From the NCBI GenBank assembly GCA_964626685.1, contig CAZVJY010000029.1:1-15935 (forward strand): a DNA stretch of 15,935 bases. The letters are read 5' to 3'. Positions 8,274 through 15,700 of this stretch are shown here, piece after piece; the first letter of the stretch is position 1; each line of letters begins with the position of its first letter. A program made the position numbers and the translations under genes. The notes beneath the pieces are model-generated. The model was not told the DNA's origin. It saw nothing but the letters and a program-made list of their open reading frames with translations, and did no database searches. This DNA is from RGEC01 sp964626685 (GTDB lineage: Bacteria; Bacteroidota; Bacteroidia; NS11-12g; UBA955).

Positions 8274-8296
8274 GCAAATAAATATTGGTTATTTGC
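8274..8296. promoter_or_regulatory. Perfect 8-bp inverted repeat abutting the guaB start codon
   Basis: GCAAATAA (8274-8281) and TTATTTGC (8289-8296) are perfect reverse complements separated by 7 nt. The repeat begins at the base next to the guaB ATG and reaches to within 4 nt of the guaB -7 box (8301-8308). It could be a dyad operator at the transcription start or, in the mRNA, an A/U-rich hairpin that touches the initiation codon. There is no downstream T-run that would make it a terminator. No binding protein can be named. Confidence 0.4.
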
Positions 8297-8300
8297 GGTG

Positions 8301-8308
8301 CAAAATTA
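8301..8308 (-). promoter_or_regulatory. Putative Bacteroidota -7 promoter element for guaB
   Basis: On the minus strand the bases read TAATTTTG, an exact TAnnTTTG match, 27 nt upstream of the guaB ATG. The predicted start would fall near 8294, inside the inverted repeat at 8274-8296. A -33 element is weak (GTTAGG with 22-nt spacing). No comparably good -7 box is present on the plus strand for the divergent gene at 8434; the nearest, TAACTTTA at 8330-8337, has one mismatch. Confidence 0.5.
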
Positions 8309-8433
8309 GGCAATTTGAATGGGATTTCCTAACTTTAATCTATGCCAGGTGCAAAAGCCTTTCAGAAAGGTATTTTACCCAATATTTCCACAAGGTTGTG
8401 CGTTCTCAAATAAATGTTGAAAATTTGCCTGAG

Positions 8434-10707
8434 ATGAAATATTTATTTACGCTGGTAATACTGTTTCTGGCCACCGCACTGGGCGCACAGGATAAAGACC
8501 TGTTAAAAGCAAAGTCTGCCCTGCAGGCTAAACAATGGTCGCGGGCCCAGTCAGTTGCAGAATCGATGGTAGAAAGCGACAAAAACGCCATTGAATTCTG
8601 GTACATCAAGGCATCTGCCGAATATGAGATGAGCCAGATGGACAAATACAGAGGCGGAAAAGTGAATTACTTCAAGGAATGTGCTAAAAGCGCCGTAAAA
8701 GCCAGGACAAAAGATGTAAATGGCAAATATTATGAGCCCTACGAAAAATGGATGAAAGCCATTACTACACAAAACAATAAGGAGGCTATGGCAGCTTATG
8801 CACAAAGCAGTTTTGCCAAAGCCATTCAGTTGTATAAAAACAGCTATTTGCTAACCGGCGACACCATTGCTTACGGCATGCTGGGACTAAGCTATACCAA
8901 AGACAGGCAGGAACGCGAAGGCCTGAAAATCCTGAAAACTGTTGCCAACTGGAATTTCGGGGCATGGTCTACCCAAACCTGTCCGGGAACCTACATGCGC
9001 GAGCCTTTTGAAATACTCAGCAACTATTATCTTGGCAAAGGATTTTATGACAGCGCCCTAAGCTACACTGAAATGGGGCTGCAGGTTTATTCATCAAACA
9101 CAATTCTTAAAAACAACATCCGCACTATTATTAACAGGGATATTTCTAACGCTGCAAAACAAGGCTATAACAGCGAGTACCTAGAAGTAATCAACCGCGC
9201 ACTTAATTATTTCCCTGCTGATACAAACTATTTGCTGGTACAAAACAATTATTATCTGAGTAAACTAAGCACCCTCACACGAAGCAAACCCTGGGATGAA
9301 GCCGGGATGATGCTCACCCAGTTTTACAGCATGAAAAAAGATGCCGTCGCCAAAGGTATCGCCAATCCTGCCGATGCATTCCTTATCAAAGACAGCACTG
9401 CATTCTTATATCAATGTCTGGATTACTTCCTTCGCAGAAACCAGCCTGGCAGCATTGCTTTCCATTTTAAAAAGTGGTATGCTGCGCAAAAAGGAATTGC
9501 CCGGGTGGACGAACCCATTATGGAAAGCTTGCTGAAATCCCCCCCGAGCAGTATCAGCAGAAAACTTATATCCATCCTGTTTGCCGATGCCCGCGAAGAT
9601 TACCCAAAAAACAAAAACATATCACAGTACCGCCTGAATTTCTTTAATGCATGGACTGCCAAACCGGTAAAGGCTGCCGAAACATATCTGCAATTGGAAA
9701 TGTGCGAAGCGCTTGTTGCTGACTTTCCAAAAGACAGGTTACTGCCTGTTACCCGCGTTAAATTGCTTTTTCAATGCACCGATTCTGCTGTCAAAGACGA
9801 AAACCTTTACGCTGCTTGGCGCTACCTGAACCGACTGGAAGTTTTGAATCCGAATGCAAAATTGTTTGATGAGCTCAACAAAAGGGTTGCCGAAAAGGAC
9901 TTTATAGTTCGCTACTACAGAACCCGTATAGCGTATCAAACCAAAAACGGTGTAAAACGTGCATCCACCGGCTGGGATGGGAACAGCAACCTTTGCAAGG
10001 CAGGCAACCTTCCAGACAGCACACTTTACAAAGTGATTGACCGCATCAATTATTTTAGGCAGAATGCCGGTGTGAAACAACCCATGGCACTCAGCATGGA
10101 TAAGGTAAAAAAATGCCAGGAAGCCGCTGTGATGTTTGCCCCGCTTGGAATTTTTAGCCGCGAACCCAAGCCCGAAACCCACCAGTGTTACACGCGCAAT
10201 GCCGCTGAGGCGGCTGCCAATGCACAGGCCATTCTTGAAGCCAACCCAGCACAATGTGTTACCATTTTTATGGACGACCGCAAAAGCGATGAGATGATTA
10301 ACCGACGGAGTATTCTGAATCCGGGTAGCCAGTATGCAGGTTTTGGCAGTGCCGAAAACAATTCTGTTTTCTGGTTGCTGGATCTTGCCCCAACACCCGA
10401 CTCGGTTTGGTACAAATCCCATTTTGTGGCCTGGCCAAACCGATACACACCGAAAATGCTTTTTATGGATAAGTGGACTTTCAGTATGGACGCTCCTTTG
10501 CAGGGGGCTGAAGTGAAGGTTTATGACGAAACCAATACCGAAGTTCCCACCATTGTCTTTTACCAACCGGCCGGACAGCTAAATCTTCCCATGTTGTCAT
10601 TCAGACCCGCTGCTGATTTAGGCGATAAAAAACCCGGCACACGCTGGCAGGTAAAAATCACGCTGAAAAATAAAAAGACCTACCAATACAGCGTAACCGT
10701 CATTTAA
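8434..10707 (+). CDS. Exported protein with TPR-like repeats and a CAP (SCP/PR1-like) domain
   Basis: A 757-residue protein starting with a typical signal peptide, MKYLFTLVILFLATALGAQ, probable cleavage after Ala18. The next ~480 residues are helical and TPR-like, for example KAKSALQAKQWSRAQSVAES and AMAAYAQSSFAKAIQLYKNS followed by AYGMLGLSYTKDRQEREG. Residues ~530-660 look like a bacterial CAP domain: VIDRINYFRQNAGVKQPMAL resembles the usual LINxxRxxAGLxPL helix, His583 lies in a THQCYTRN segment, and DEMINRRSILNPGSQYAGFG resembles the S-x-x-HRxNILNPxxxxxGxG motif with Arg in place of the His. A C-terminal beta-rich tail of about 85 residues follows. The frame is open far upstream (to 8056) but that part lies antisense to guaB; ATG 8434 is chosen for the signal peptide. 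Function unknown; probably periplasmic or surface, transcribed divergently from guaB. Confidence 0.75.
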   Translation: MKYLFTLVILFLATALGAQDKDLLKAKSALQAKQWSRAQSVAESMVESDKNAIEFWYIKASAEYEMSQMDKYRGGKVNYFKECAKSAVKARTKDVNGKYYEPYEKWMKAITTQNNKEAMAAYAQSSFAKAIQLYKNSYLLTGDTIAYGMLGLSYTKDRQEREGLKILKTVANWNFGAWSTQTCPGTYMREPFEILSNYYLGKGFYDSALSYTEMGLQVYSSNTILKNNIRTIINRDISNAAKQGYNSEYLEVINRALNYFPADTNYLLVQNNYYLSKLSTLTRSKPWDEAGMMLTQFYSMKKDAVAKGIANPADAFLIKDSTAFLYQCLDYFLRRNQPGSIAFHFKKWYAAQKGIARVDEPIMESLLKSPPSSISRKLISILFADAREDYPKNKNISQYRLNFFNAWTAKPVKAAETYLQLEMCEALVADFPKDRLLPVTRVKLLFQCTDSAVKDENLYAAWRYLNRLEVLNPNAKLFDELNKRVAEKDFIVRYYRTRIAYQTKNGVKRASTGWDGNSNLCKAGNLPDSTLYKVIDRINYFRQNAGVKQPMALSMDKVKKCQEAAVMFAPLGIFSREPKPETHQCYTRNAAEAAANAQAILEANPAQCVTIFMDDRKSDEMINRRSILNPGSQYAGFGSAENNSVFWLLDLAPTPDSVWYKSHFVAWPNRYTPKMLFMDKWTFSMDAPLQGAEVKVYDETNTEVPTIVFYQPAGQLNLPMLSFRPAADLGDKKPGTRWQVKITLKNKKTYQYSVTVI

Positions 10708-10729
10708 CAGCAGAATTCTACCGATTTTA

Positions 10730-10760
10730 TTGCAAATGAGGGTGGCTTTTTGTAGTTTTG
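10730..10760 (+). promoter_or_regulatory. Putative promoter of tRNA-Leu
   Basis: TTG at 10730-10732 and TAGTTTTG at 10753-10760 form a Bacteroidota-type -33/-7 pair separated by 20 nt, with an exact TAnnTTTG match. The predicted start near 10767 leaves about 35 nt of 5' leader before the tRNA at 10802. This is the best-formed promoter in the window. Confidence 0.65.
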
Positions 10761-10801
10761 CAGCCCCGTTGAGAAAGAATCTTCTTTTAAAAACGGTCTC
10801 C

Positions 10802-10883
10802 GCACGCGTGGCGTAATTGGTAGCCGCACCAGACTTAGGATCTGGCGCCGCAAGGCGTGGGGGTTCGAGTCCCTCCGCGTGCA
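10802..10883 (+). tRNA. tRNA-Leu, anticodon UAG
   Basis: An 82-nt class II tRNA can be folded by hand. The acceptor arm GCACGCG (10802-10808) pairs fully with CGCGTGC (10876-10882), with discriminator A at 10883. The D stem GCG/CGC encloses a loop with TTGGTAG. The anticodon stem CCAGA/TCTGG encloses CTTAGGA, giving anticodon TAG (10836-10838), which reads leucine CUN codons. The long variable arm CGCC-GCAA-GGCG and the T arm GGGGG/CCCTC with loop TTCGAGT are all present. The CCA end is not encoded (the next bases are CT) and must be added by tRNA nucleotidyltransferase. Confidence 0.97.
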
Positions 10884-10886
10884 CTA

Positions 10887-10918
10887 AACCCAACCCATGA
10901 CAAAACGTCATTTGGGTT
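10887..10918 (+). terminator. Strong bulged hairpin after tRNA-Leu (possible terminator or attenuator)
   Basis: AACCCAA (10887-10893) pairs with TTGGGTT (10912-10918) and ATGAC (10897-10901) pairs with GTCAT (10907-10911), making 12 base pairs with a single CCC bulge and an AAAAC loop. It begins 3 nt after the tRNA 3' end and ends 30 nt before the tig start. The downstream bases (CTTGGGCATTCTATTT) have no proper U-tract, so termination would be weak or partial; a tRNA trailer-processing signal or an attenuator controlling read-through into tig is equally possible. Confidence 0.45.
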
Positions 10919-10948
10919 CTTGGGCATTCTATTTGCAAAAACAACACC

Positions 10949-12334
10949 GTGAACATAACTTTTGATAAAATTGACGACCTTAACGCTACGGTTGTCATCA
11001 ACCTCGAAAAAGCCGATTACAGCGAAAAAGTAGAAAAAGAACTCCGCCGCATTCAGAAAAACGCCACCATGAAAGGGTTCAGACCTGGAAAAGCACCGCT
11101 GGATATGGTAAAACGCCTTTACGGGAAAAGCGTTATTGCCGAAGAAATTCAGCAGGCTGCTTCGGATGCACTCAATCAATACATTCAGGATAACAAACTA
11201 GATATCCTGGGTTATCCCATCTCCTCGGAAAACACACCCAGCGATATTGATATTGAAAATAAAGAAAATTTCAGCTTTGCTTTTGACCTGGGAATGACAC
11301 CGTCCTTTGAGCTTCGTTTTTCTTCCAAAGATAAACTTGAACATTTCGTCATTTCTGTAGGCGACAAAGAAATAGATGAGGATATCGAATATGCCCGCAA
11401 GCGCTATGGTAAAATGGAAGAAGTTGAGAAAGCTGAGGCAGAAGATATTATCTACGCAAACCTGACAGAACTGAACGAGAACGGAGAACCCCTGGATGGC
11501 GGCATCACAGAAAAACCTGTGAGCATGGTTGCCAGCCTGGTGGAAGACAAAAAAACACAGAAAGCCCTGCTCGGCAGCGAGCGTGGTGCTGAAATGACTG
11601 TCGATATTCAAAAGTTATTCAACAGCAATGAAGGTGTGATTTCCAGCAGCCTGGGCATTGCCCGCGAAGGGGTTAAAGACCTGAATACCAATTTCAAATT
11701 GGTGATTACCGACATCAAGCGCCGCACTGTTGCCGAATTGAATGAAGAATACTTCAAGGAAGTGTTTGGACCGGTGGATTACCCCAAAACAGAAGCTGAA
11801 TACCGTGAGCGTATCAAATCCAATCTGGAAAACTACTACCGCAACGAGGCTGACTTATGGGTAGATCACCAGATTGGGCACTTGTTGATGGAAAACCACA
11901 AGATTCAGCTTCCCGATGCTTTCCTCAAGCGCTGGTTGCTGGCCACCAAAGCAGAACACTATAACGCAGAAAACATTGAGGAAAAATACGCTGAAGAAAA
12001 ATCAGCGCTTATGCGCCGCCTGGTGATTGACAAAATTGCCGAGCAATACGAACTGCAACCCACCCAGGAAGCTATTATGCAAGAAGCCCGCACCTATTAT
12101 GTAGGTATGTACCGTCAATATGGAATGAACATCAATCCCGAAGACGGATTTTTGGACGAAACCATCAAAAAACGCATGGCCGAAAGGGAATTTGTTACGC
12201 AAATGGCAGACAGGGTAATGTACCGTATGGCATATGATAAAGTGAAAGAGACAGTAACCCTGCAAGAGAAAAAGGTGAATGTGGAAGATTATTTCAAACA
12301 CGTAAACGAACACAAACACGAGCACGGAGAATAA
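10949..12334 (+). CDS. tig: Trigger factor
   Basis: A ribosome-associated chaperone that meets nascent chains at the exit tunnel. The 461-residue product begins at a GTG (MNITFDKIDDLNA), the only start giving the canonical N-terminus. The ribosome-docking motif GFRPGKAP is at residues 43-50, exactly where it is expected. The middle (about 150-250) corresponds to the FKBP-like PPIase domain but is divergent from the proteobacterial form, as is usual in Bacteroidota; the C-terminal half is the helical chaperone body. The last eleven residues are HVNEHKHEHGE, with four histidines (451, 455, 457, 459), an unusual possible metal-binding tail. No clear Shine-Dalgarno sequence is seen. clpP follows after 46 nt and clpX after that, a conserved protein quality-control order. 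Confidence 0.94.
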   Translation: MNITFDKIDDLNATVVINLEKADYSEKVEKELRRIQKNATMKGFRPGKAPLDMVKRLYGKSVIAEEIQQAASDALNQYIQDNKLDILGYPISSENTPSDIDIENKENFSFAFDLGMTPSFELRFSSKDKLEHFVISVGDKEIDEDIEYARKRYGKMEEVEKAEAEDIIYANLTELNENGEPLDGGITEKPVSMVASLVEDKKTQKALLGSERGAEMTVDIQKLFNSNEGVISSSLGIAREGVKDLNTNFKLVITDIKRRTVAELNEEYFKEVFGPVDYPKTEAEYRERIKSNLENYYRNEADLWVDHQIGHLLMENHKIQLPDAFLKRWLLATKAEHYNAENIEEKYAEEKSALMRRLVIDKIAEQYELQPTQEAIMQEARTYYVGMYRQYGMNINPEDGFLDETIKKRMAEREFVTQMADRVMYRMAYDKVKETVTLQEKKVNVEDYFKHVNEHKHEHGE

Positions 12335-12380
12335 GATTTCATATTTTAGCTGTAACTTCGAATATTATTAATTAAAAAGC

Positions 12381-13091
12381 ATGGATCACGGAAAAGAATT
12401 TCGCAAATACGCTGTGAAACATTTGGGTTTAAACAGCCTTTATGTAGATAAATACATGGAAATGCAGGCCGGCAACCCGCAGGCAGGCATGGTTCCTCAG
12501 ATTACAGGCCTCACGCCCAATATCATCGAGGAAAGACAAATGAATGCCGTAGCCATGGACATTTTCTCCCGTTTGATGATGGACCGTATCATCTTTCTGG
12601 GTGTACCCATATACGACGACGTAGCCAACATCATTATTGGTCAGCTCTTGTTTTTGGAAAGCAGCAACCCCAACCGCGATATTCAGATTTACATAAACAG
12701 CCCTGGAGGCAGTGTATATGCTGGTTTAGCGATATACGATACCATGCAGTTTATCAGTTCCGACGTTGCAACTATCTGCACTGGTATGGCTGCCAGTATG
12801 GGTGCTGTGCTTATGTGCGCCGGCGAAAAAGGCAAACGCACAGCCCTTCCCCACTCCCGAATCATGATTCACCAGCCTTTAGGAGGTGCACAGGGTCAGG
12901 CCTCTGATATTGAAATCACCTACAAGGAAATCAGCAAGCTAAAAAAGGAGTTGTACGACATCATTGCTGTTCATAGCGGACAAACCTATGAAAAAGTATG
13001 GGAAGACAGTGACCGCGATTACTGGATGACCGCACAGGAAGCCAAAGACTACGGCATGATTGACGAAGTGCTGATGAAGCGCACCAAATAA
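12381..13091 (+). CDS. clpP: ATP-dependent Clp protease proteolytic subunit
   Basis: The serine peptidase that forms the degradation chamber used with ClpX. The catalytic triad is complete: Ser139 in GMAASMGAV, His164 in RIMIHQPLGG and Asp213 in DRDYWMTAQEA. The spacing (25 and 49 residues) equals that of E. coli ClpP. The oxyanion region NSPGGSVYAGLAIYDTM is intact. At 236 residues it is longer than the ~195-207 of proteobacterial enzymes because of about 30 extra N-terminal residues (KEFRKYAVKHLGLNSLYVDK), which may be a propeptide; such extensions are, as far as I know, common in Bacteroidota ClpP. An internal ATG further downstream could also serve as start. clpX begins 38 nt later. Confidence 0.97.
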   Translation: MDHGKEFRKYAVKHLGLNSLYVDKYMEMQAGNPQAGMVPQITGLTPNIIEERQMNAVAMDIFSRLMMDRIIFLGVPIYDDVANIIIGQLLFLESSNPNRDIQIYINSPGGSVYAGLAIYDTMQFISSDVATICTGMAASMGAVLMCAGEKGKRTALPHSRIMIHQPLGGAQGQASDIEITYKEISKLKKELYDIIAVHSGQTYEKVWEDSDRDYWMTAQEAKDYGMIDEVLMKRTK

Positions 13092-13129
13092 CCGAAACAT
13101 TCCGTTTCTTTTAGTTGTTTTACCGATAG

Positions 13130-14277
13130 ATGAAAGCGAAAAACGCTACCTGTTCGTTTTGCGGACGCAAAAAAGACGAAACCCTGATGCTTATTTCAGG
13201 ACTGGAAGCGCACATATGTGAGCAGTGTGCCGATCAGGCGCACAAGATCGTGGAACAGGAACTGGGCTTTAACAAAACAGAACCTGACAAAGGCGCTGCT
13301 GACACAACTGCTTTCTCTCTGCCACGCCCTGACGAAATTAAGAAATACCTTGATCAGTATGTAATTGGGCAGGATGAGGCCAAAAAAGTGATGAGCGTGG
13401 CCGTTTACAACCACTACAAGCGCGTGATGCACCCTCAGGAAGCCGATGAGGTGGAACTGGAAAAAAGCAACATCCTGATGGTGGGCGAAACCGGTACAGG
13501 CAAAACCTTGCTGGCGCGCAGCCTTGCTAAATACCTGAATGTGCCTTTCTGCATTGCCGATGCCACTGTGCTTACCGAAGCCGGTTATGTGGGCGATGAC
13601 GTGGAAAGCATACTTTCCCGATTATTACAGGTGGCCAATTACAATGCCGCAGCAGCCGAAAAAGGCATCATCTACCTGGATGAAATAGACAAAATCAGCC
13701 GCAAAGGCGATAATCCCTCCATTACCCGCGATGTGAGCGGAGAAGGCGTTCAGCAGGGCCTGCTGAAAATTCTGGAGGGAACCGTAGCCAACGTAGCTCC
13801 CGAAGGTGGCAGAAAGCACCCCGAACAGAAATATGTGAAGATTGACACCCGCAACATCCTTTTCATTTGCGGTGGTGCTTTCGACGGCATTGAGAAAATC
13901 ATTTCGCGCCGCATTCAAAGCAGGGCCGTAGGTTTCAAAAACGGAGAACGCTCGGAAGTAGCCAAGGATGAAGTACTGAGACACATATCCCCCGCCGATC
14001 TTAAGAAATTTGGGCTGATACCAGAAATCATAGGCCGTTTGCCCATCATTACTTCGCTGGAGCCGCTGGATAAGGAAGCCTTGCGCCGTATCCTCACCGA
14101 GCCTAAAAATGCGCTGATTAAGCAATACGAAAAGCTATTTGCCATGGAAAACATTTCCCTGCACCTAGACAAAGAAGTAATTGACTTTATTGTTGAGCAG
14201 GCACACGACAACCAGTTGGGAGCCCGTGGTTTGCGTGGCATCTGTGAAGCCATTTTGCTGGACTATATGTACGAAGC
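13130..14277 (+). CDS. clpX: ATP-dependent Clp protease ATP-binding subunit ClpX (3' end lost in gap)
   Basis: The AAA+ unfoldase that recognises tagged substrates and feeds them to ClpP. The N-terminal zinc-binding domain has Cys8, Cys11, Cys30 and Cys33. The AAA+ core shows Walker A GETGTGKT (119-126), the pore loop GYVGDD (152-157), Walker B IIYLDEIDK (180-188), the substrate-contacting RKH loop in GGRKHPEQ, and the sensor-2 arginine 366 in GARGLRG. Only 382 residues are visible; the sequence breaks after YMYE into 100 N bases. By comparison with usual ClpX length (about 400-420), roughly 25-35 C-terminal residues and the stop codon lie in the gap. It is 38 nt downstream of clpP, almost certainly in one operon. 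Confidence 0.96.
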
Positions 14278-14377
14278 NNNNNNNNNNNNNNNNNNNNNNN
14301 NNNNNNNNNNNNNNNNNNNNNNNNNNNNNNNNNNNNNNNNNNNNNNNNNNNNNNNNNNNNNNNNNNNNNNNNNNNNN
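14278..14377. other. Assembly gap of 100 N
   Basis: Exactly 100 consecutive N bases, the conventional placeholder for a scaffold gap of unknown size. It removes the clpX end, the intergenic region and the transporter start. Because 100 is not a multiple of three, the single open frame reading through it from 13130 to 15700 depends only on the chosen placeholder length and the flanking partial codons. Confidence 0.98.
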
Positions 14378-15700
14378 CAAAACAACAAGAAAACCCTCTT
14401 CGCCTGGACCCTTTACGACTGGGCTAACTCTGTATACCCGCTCATTATCAGTTCGGCTATCTTTCCTGTTGTGTATGAGAATGCAACCAGCATCAAGGTG
14501 GATGGCAAAACAGTGTATGACCAGATTACCTTTTTTGGACATGCATTTAAGAATACTGAATTCTACGCGTACCTGGTGTGTGTTTCCTATTTGGTAGTAG
14601 CGTTGCTCACTCCTTTACTTTCGGGTATTGCCGATGCCGGCGGCAAGCGCAAACTATTTATGCAGTTTTTCTGCTTTCTTGGTGCTTTTTCCAGCGGATT
14701 ACTATACTTCTTCCCTACCGCCAAACCTCAGGTAATTGGACATGCTGTAGAACTGGGCTGGACCATTTTACCACTATTCTTTGGCAGCATCGGTTTCTGG
14801 GGCAGCCTGGTATATTACAACTCCTACCTGCCGGAAATTGCGAGCCCCGACCAACAGGATAAAGTAAGCGCCCGCGGCTTTACCATGGGTTACCTCGGGA
14901 GTTCTTCCCTGCTCATTACCATACTGGTTGTGTTTGTTTTTCAGAAACTGGCACCCATTTCATGGGCATTTCCCCTTGTAAGCCTCTGGTGGATTGGCTT
15001 TGCCTTATATTCTTTTTATCACTTACCACCGACAGCGCCTGCAAAGCATAAAGCAGATACAGGATTGCTGTCAGCCGGTTTCAAGGAAGTTACCAAGGTA
15101 TTTGCCGAAATACGAACACAGCATCTTGCCTTGAAACGCTTTCTATACAGCTATTTCATGTTCAACATGGCCGTGCAAACCATTATGGTGATGGCAGTTT
15201 CGTTTGCCAGCAAAGAAATCATCGGTATACAACCCGCCGATTTAATCACCAGTATCTTACTCATTCAGTTTCTGGGTGTGGCCGGGGCTTTTCTGATGTC
15301 GCACTTATCGAAAAAGGTGGGTAATATCCAAACCCTTGTGCTATCCATAACCATCTGGATTGGGCTTTGCATGTATGTGTACCAATTTGTGTATAAACCC
15401 TGGCAGTTCTATATCGCCGCAGCCGTTGTAGGTCTGGTAATGGGCGGAATTCAGTCTATTGCGCGTTCCACTTATTCCAAGCTATTGCCTGAAACTGAAG
15501 ATCACACCTCTTATTTCAGCTTTTTTGATCTGGCAGAGAAAATTGGGCTTGCCATAGGCACATTCTCCTTCGGCCTGATTGAGGGTTATCTGGACATCAG
15601 GAGTTCGATCCTTGCGCTGATCGCCTTCTTCGCAATAGGTCTTCTGCTGCTGCTCAGGGTTCCGAAAACCCGTCAATTATCTGGTGAAAATGAGGCTTAA
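14378..15700 (+). CDS. UMF1-family (Atg22-like) MFS transporter, 5' end lost in gap
   Basis: 440 residues of a polytopic membrane protein with about 11-12 spans. The visible N-terminus KKTLFAWTLYDWANSVYPLI is the hallmark opening of the UMF1/Atg22-like subfamily of the major facilitator superfamily, so only a handful of residues and the start codon are missing. Other family features are the cytoplasmic loop GIADAGGKRKLFM after the second span, the SLVYYNSYLPEIA segment, and GGIQSIARSTYSKLLPE followed by YFSFFDLAEKIG. Substrate is unknown: fungal Atg22 exports amino acids from the vacuole, but bacterial members are mostly uncharacterised. The stop codon overlaps the convergent type IX cargo gene by 4 nt. 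Whether it is transcribed with clpX cannot be judged because of the gap. Confidence 0.88.
   Translation, partial: QNNKKTLFAWTLYDWANSVYPLIISSAIFPVVYENATSIKVDGKTVYDQITFFGHAFKNTEFYAYLVCVSYLVVALLTPLLSGIADAGGKRKLFMQFFCFLGAFSSGLLYFFPTAKPQVIGHAVELGWTILPLFFGSIGFWGSLVYYNSYLPEIASPDQQDKVSARGFTMGYLGSSSLLITILVVFVFQKLAPISWAFPLVSLWWIGFALYSFYHLPPTAPAKHKADTGLLSAGFKEVTKVFAEIRTQHLALKRFLYSYFMFNMAVQTIMVMAVSFASKEIIGIQPADLITSILLIQFLGVAGAFLMSHLSKKVGNIQTLVLSITIWIGLCMYVYQFVYKPWQFYIAAAVVGLVMGGIQSIARSTYSKLLPETEDHTSYFSFFDLAEKIGLAIGTFSFGLIEGYLDIRSSILALIAFFAIGLLLLLRVPKTRQLSGENEA

Noticed and set aside
8297..8356. GGTGCAAAA repeated at 8297-8305 and 8348-8356
   Set aside because: Two 9-bp copies 51 nt apart; the first overlaps the guaB -7 box on the other strand and no third copy or phasing supports an operator array.
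8056..8433. In-frame upstream extension of the TPR-CAP gene
   Set aside because: It runs antisense through guaB and its intergenic region, and a proper signal peptide starts at 8434.
9739..10566. 275-codon open frame on the minus strand
   Set aside because: It lies antisense to the TPR-CAP gene, has no recognisable domain, and its composition follows the opposite-strand codons.
10618..11179. Minus-strand open frames across the tRNA giving products with GLEPPRLAAPDPKSG or GGTRTPTPCGARS
   Set aside because: These peptide strings are the well-known artefacts of translating tRNA genes; the tRNA-Leu fold at 10802-10883 explains them fully.
12353..12360. TAACTTCG as a -7 element for clpP
   Set aside because: One mismatch to TAnnTTTG and no TTG at the right distance; not enough to call a promoter in this short operon spacer.
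13625..14125. 166-codon minus-strand open frame inside clpX
   Set aside because: Antisense to the conserved AAA+ core; no protein-like features.
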